DNA of 64,000 bases from DATATV01 sp035551355 (lineage in GTDB: Bacteria > Actinomycetota > Actinomycetes > Mycobacteriales > Pseudonocardiaceae). The stretch is from NCBI GenBank assembly GCA_035551355.1, contig DASZNF010000141.1, forward strand, positions 186,001 through 250,000, read 5' to 3'. Positions 61,881-64,000 of this stretch are shown piece by piece; position 1 is the first letter of the stretch, and each line of letters opens with the position of its first letter. Under the pieces are notes generated by a model, which saw only the letters and a program-made list of their open reading frames with translations, was not told where the DNA came from and did no database searches. Both the position numbers and the translations under genes were made by a program.

Positions 61881-61896
61881 ATGCAATCGATTGCAT
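61881..61896. promoter_or_regulatory. Perfect 16-bp LacI-type operator
   Basis: ATGCAATCGATTGCAT is self-complementary over all 16 bases, with the central CG of LacI/PurR-family operators. It lies 20 bp before the minus-strand operon start (61860) and 105 bp before the lacI-like gene. Confidence 0.8.
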
Positions 61897-62000
61897 TCCC
61901 ACTGTCCGCCCGGTCCGGCGGCACTGTCAAGCCGGGCGTTCGCCGGGCGGAAAGATCGGAATGGTTGTCGCTGTGTACTTCCTGGTCGTACGTTGAGCGG

Positions 62001-63023
62001 GTGACCAGGCGCCCGACCATGTCCGATGTGGCGCGGGCGGCCGGCGTGCATCAGGCCACGGCCTCGCGCGCGCTCAACCCCTCGACCAGCGACCTGATCA
62101 GCACGGCCACCGTGCGCCGGGTGCAGGCCGCGGCCGAGGAACTGGGCTACACGCCCAACACGGCCGCGCGCAGCCTGCGGACCAACCAGTCCTACACGGT
62201 GGGCGTGCTGCTGCCCGACCTGACCAACCCGCTGTTCCCGCCGATCGTGCGCGGCATCGAGGAGGTCCTCACCGAGCAGGGCTACACCGCGCTGCTGGCC
62301 AACACCGACAACGACGAGAAGCGCGAGGCGGCCCAGTTCGCCGCGCTGCTGGGCCGTCAGGTCGACGGGTTCATCCTGGCCACGGGGCTGCGCGACCATC
62401 CGCTGGTCGAGCGGGCCCAGGCCGAGGGCAGGCAACTGGTGCTGGTCAACCGGGGCACCGACGTGCCGAGGTTCCCGGTGGTCAGTGGCGACGACGCCAG
62501 CGGCATCGGCGCGGCCGTGGATCATCTGGTCGCGCTGGGCCACCGCAAACTGGCGCACCTGGCCGGGCCGCACCGGATGTCCACCGGGGTGATCCGGTTG
62601 CGCGGCTTCCGGTCCGCGGTCGGGCGGCACGGACTGGCCGCGGCCGACACCACGGTGGCCGAGTGCTCGGGCTACACCGTGGCGGCCGGGGAGGCGGCCA
62701 TGCGCGCGGTGCTGGACTCCGCGCCCGAGGTGACCGCGGTGCTGGCCGGGAACGACCTGATCGCGGTGGGCGCGCTGCACGTGCTGCGCGAGCACGGACT
62801 GTCCTGCCCGGAGGATGTGTCGCTGATCGGGTTCAACGACATGCGGTTCGTGGACGAGCTGTCCCCGCCGCTGACCACGGTCCGGGTGCCGCACGCCGAA
62901 CTCGGCCGGGAGGCGGCCCGGCTGTTGCTGCGCAGGCTGGACGAACCGGAGCTGGTGACCAGCGTGGTGCTGCCCACCGAACTGGTGGTGCGCGAGTCGA
63001 CCGCGCCGCCGCGCGTCGGATAG
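62001..63023 (+). CDS. LacI-family transcriptional regulator
   Basis: A 340-aa protein with GTG start. HTH: MSDVARAAGVHQATASRALN; hinge: AARSLRTNQSYTVGVLLPDL; then a periplasmic-binding-protein fold (NPLFPPIVRGIEEVLTEQGY, VLAGNDLIAVGALHVLREHG, PPLTTVRVP). It is divergent from the dehydrogenase/M24 operon with the palindrome between them. The ligand is unknown. ATG at 62019 is the alternative start. Confidence 0.9.
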   Translation: MTRRPTMSDVARAAGVHQATASRALNPSTSDLISTATVRRVQAAAEELGYTPNTAARSLRTNQSYTVGVLLPDLTNPLFPPIVRGIEEVLTEQGYTALLANTDNDEKREAAQFAALLGRQVDGFILATGLRDHPLVERAQAEGRQLVLVNRGTDVPRFPVVSGDDASGIGAAVDHLVALGHRKLAHLAGPHRMSTGVIRLRGFRSAVGRHGLAAADTTVAECSGYTVAAGEAAMRAVLDSAPEVTAVLAGNDLIAVGALHVLREHGLSCPEDVSLIGFNDMRFVDELSPPLTTVRVPHAELGREAARLLLRRLDEPELVTSVVLPTELVVRESTAPPRVG

Positions 63024-63057
63024 CGGTGGCAGAGGACCGGTCTGGCAGGGTTGGGCC

Positions 63058-64000
63058 GTGATCGGATGGGTCGCGGTGGCCGGGATCGCGCTGGCCGCGT
63101 GGGTGTGGTTGGTGCTGGTGCGCGGGTTTTTCTGGCGGACCGATCAGCGATTGCCCGCAGGCGCGGCGTTGGCCGAATGGCCCGAGGTGGCGATCGTGGT
63201 GCCCGCCCGGGACGAGGCCGACGTGCTGCCATCGTCACTGCCTTCCCTTTTGGCCCAACGGTATCCGGGCCCGGCCCGGGTGATTCTGGTGGACGACAAC
63301 AGTTCCGATGGCACCGCGGAGCTGGCCCGCCGGTTGGGGCAGGATTCCTTGCTGCCGTTGACGGTGACCTCGCCGGGACAGCCGCCCGAAGGGTGGACCG
63401 GGAAGCTGTGGGCGGTCGCGCACGGGATTTCCGTTGCCGGACCAGTGGAATACCTGTTGGTCACCGACGCCGACATCGCGCACGAACCGGATTCGCTGGC
63501 CGCGTTGGTCGGCGCGGCGGGGGAGCGCGACCTGGTGTCGCTGATGGCCACGCTGCGGGTGGAAACGTTGTGGGAGCGGCTGATCGTGCCCGCGTTCGTG
63601 TACTTCTTCGCGCTGCTGTTCCCGTTCCGCTGGGTGAACCGGCCGGGCTCGCGCACCGCCGCGGCCGCCGGTGGGTGCGTGCTGATCCGGCGCAGTGCCT
63701 TGGAGAACGCGGGCGGGTACGCGGCGATCGCGGGCGCGGTGATCGACGATGTGGCGCTGGCCGGGTTGCTCAAACGGGCCGGTGGCCGGATCTGGCTGGG
63801 CCTGGCCGACCGGGTGCGCAGTGTGCGGCCGTATCCGGGGTTGGCCGGTCTGTGGCGGATGGTCGCGCGCAGTGCGTACACCCAGCTGCGGCACTCGCTG
63901 ATTTTGCTGACCGGCACGGTGGCCGGGCTGTTACTGGTGTTCGTGGCGCCGCCGGTGACCGCGATCCTCGGTGCGGCAACGGAAAACTGGTTGGTGTGTG
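63058..64000 (+). CDS. HpnB-like family 2 glycosyltransferase, cut by the right edge
   Basis: GTG 63058 opens a membrane anchor (VIGWVAVAGIALAAWVWLVL), then WRTDQRLP, EVAIVVPARDEADVLPSSLP, RVILVDDNSSDGT, YLLVTDADIAHEP (DxD), AAAGGCVLIRRSAL and VIDDVALAGLLKRAGGRIWL, RSAYTQLRHS. The order matches the hopene-associated HpnB glycosyltransferases. No squalene-hopene cyclase is in view. The C-terminal membrane helices continue past the window. Confidence 0.82.
   Translation, partial: MIGWVAVAGIALAAWVWLVLVRGFFWRTDQRLPAGAALAEWPEVAIVVPARDEADVLPSSLPSLLAQRYPGPARVILVDDNSSDGTAELARRLGQDSLLPLTVTSPGQPPEGWTGKLWAVAHGISVAGPVEYLLVTDADIAHEPDSLAALVGAAGERDLVSLMATLRVETLWERLIVPAFVYFFALLFPFRWVNRPGSRTAAAAGGCVLIRRSALENAGGYAAIAGAVIDDVALAGLLKRAGGRIWLGLADRVRSVRPYPGLAGLWRMVARSAYTQLRHSLILLTGTVAGLLLVFVAPPVTAILGAATENWLVC

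Noticed and set aside
61881..62000. Upstream extension of the LacI-family gene to an ATG inside the palindrome
   Set aside because: Extension is not LacI-like, lacks an SD, and the ATG is part of the 16-bp operator; GTG at 62001 starts the family's normal N-terminus.
1..64000. CRISPR arrays, tRNAs, rRNAs, insertion sequences
   Set aside because: No regularly spaced direct repeats, tRNA T-loop signatures, rRNA segments or transposase motifs were seen while reading; a tRNAscan or Rfam search would be needed to exclude small RNAs.

Overview
The window is high-G+C actinobacterial DNA. Evidence: strong SD sites with frequent GTG/TTG starts, many ATGA/GTGA overlaps, a complete conservon (cvnABCD), ESX/type VII secretion substrates, Scr1-type XRE/DUF397 and DUF6879 modules, large secreted multi-domain hydrolases, and a StrR-like ParB regulator. 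A filamentous actinomycete, probably Pseudonocardiales-like, fits best; the genus cannot be fixed from this sequence. No rRNA, tRNA, CRISPR array or recognisable insertion sequence was seen.

Layout. 1-3.4 kb: an FMN alpha-hydroxyacid dehydrogenase (cut by the window edge), a DapA-family aldolase and a ParB/StrR-like regulator. 3.5-10.6 kb: a secreted GH18 chitinase behind a DasR-like operator, an alpha/beta hydrolase, a Tat-exported GH127 enzyme with six lectin repeats, and a TetR-AraD1 (FAH-fold) pair. 10.6-14.2 kb: a visibly AT-richer four-gene island (75-aa protein, DUF6879 protein, STAND NTPase with TPRs, GNAT) that looks like a signalling or conflict module. 14.2-22.8 kb: a gene-poor stretch, a DHA2 exporter with prealbumin-like tail domains, a nitroreductase, a winged-helix regulator and the conservon, closed by a 15-bp-stem terminator. 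22.8-30 kb: a DUF7064-like protein and a lone phosphohistidine-domain PEP-utilising protein, a TetR, a PPDK-like protein without its PEP barrel, a second TetR and a class I terpene synthase.

30-38.7 kb: two giant secreted proteins, a sedolisin-Kelch protein and a GH3 glucosidase with PA14. 38.8-44.4 kb: a RibD/DHFR-like reductase and a six-gene ESX substrate operon ending in an AHH-nuclease-like toxin, with a consensus CRP-type site upstream. 44.4-51.8 kb: a divergent LysR/MFS pair and two tandem GH78 rhamnosidase-like genes. 52-56.7 kb: an XRE/DUF397 module, divergent EXPERA and DUF1295 membrane proteins with apparently leaderless promoters, and a marR-DHA2 exporter operon. 56.7-63 kb: a catabolic block (GntR, class III aminotransferase, HAD, M24 creatinase-like protein, 3-hydroxyisobutyrate dehydrogenase-like protein) with a perfect 16-bp LacI-type palindrome in front of it and a divergent lacI gene. 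An HpnB-like glycosyltransferase runs off the right edge.

Two themes stand out. The first is secreted degradation of chitin and plant-type glycans (GH18, GH127, GH3, two GH78, sedolisin). The second is regulatory or conflict machinery (conservon, STAND/DUF6879, XRE/DUF397, ESX toxin). The least-explained assemblies are the STAND island, the split dikinase-like locus and the LacI-controlled M24/aminotransferase operon.
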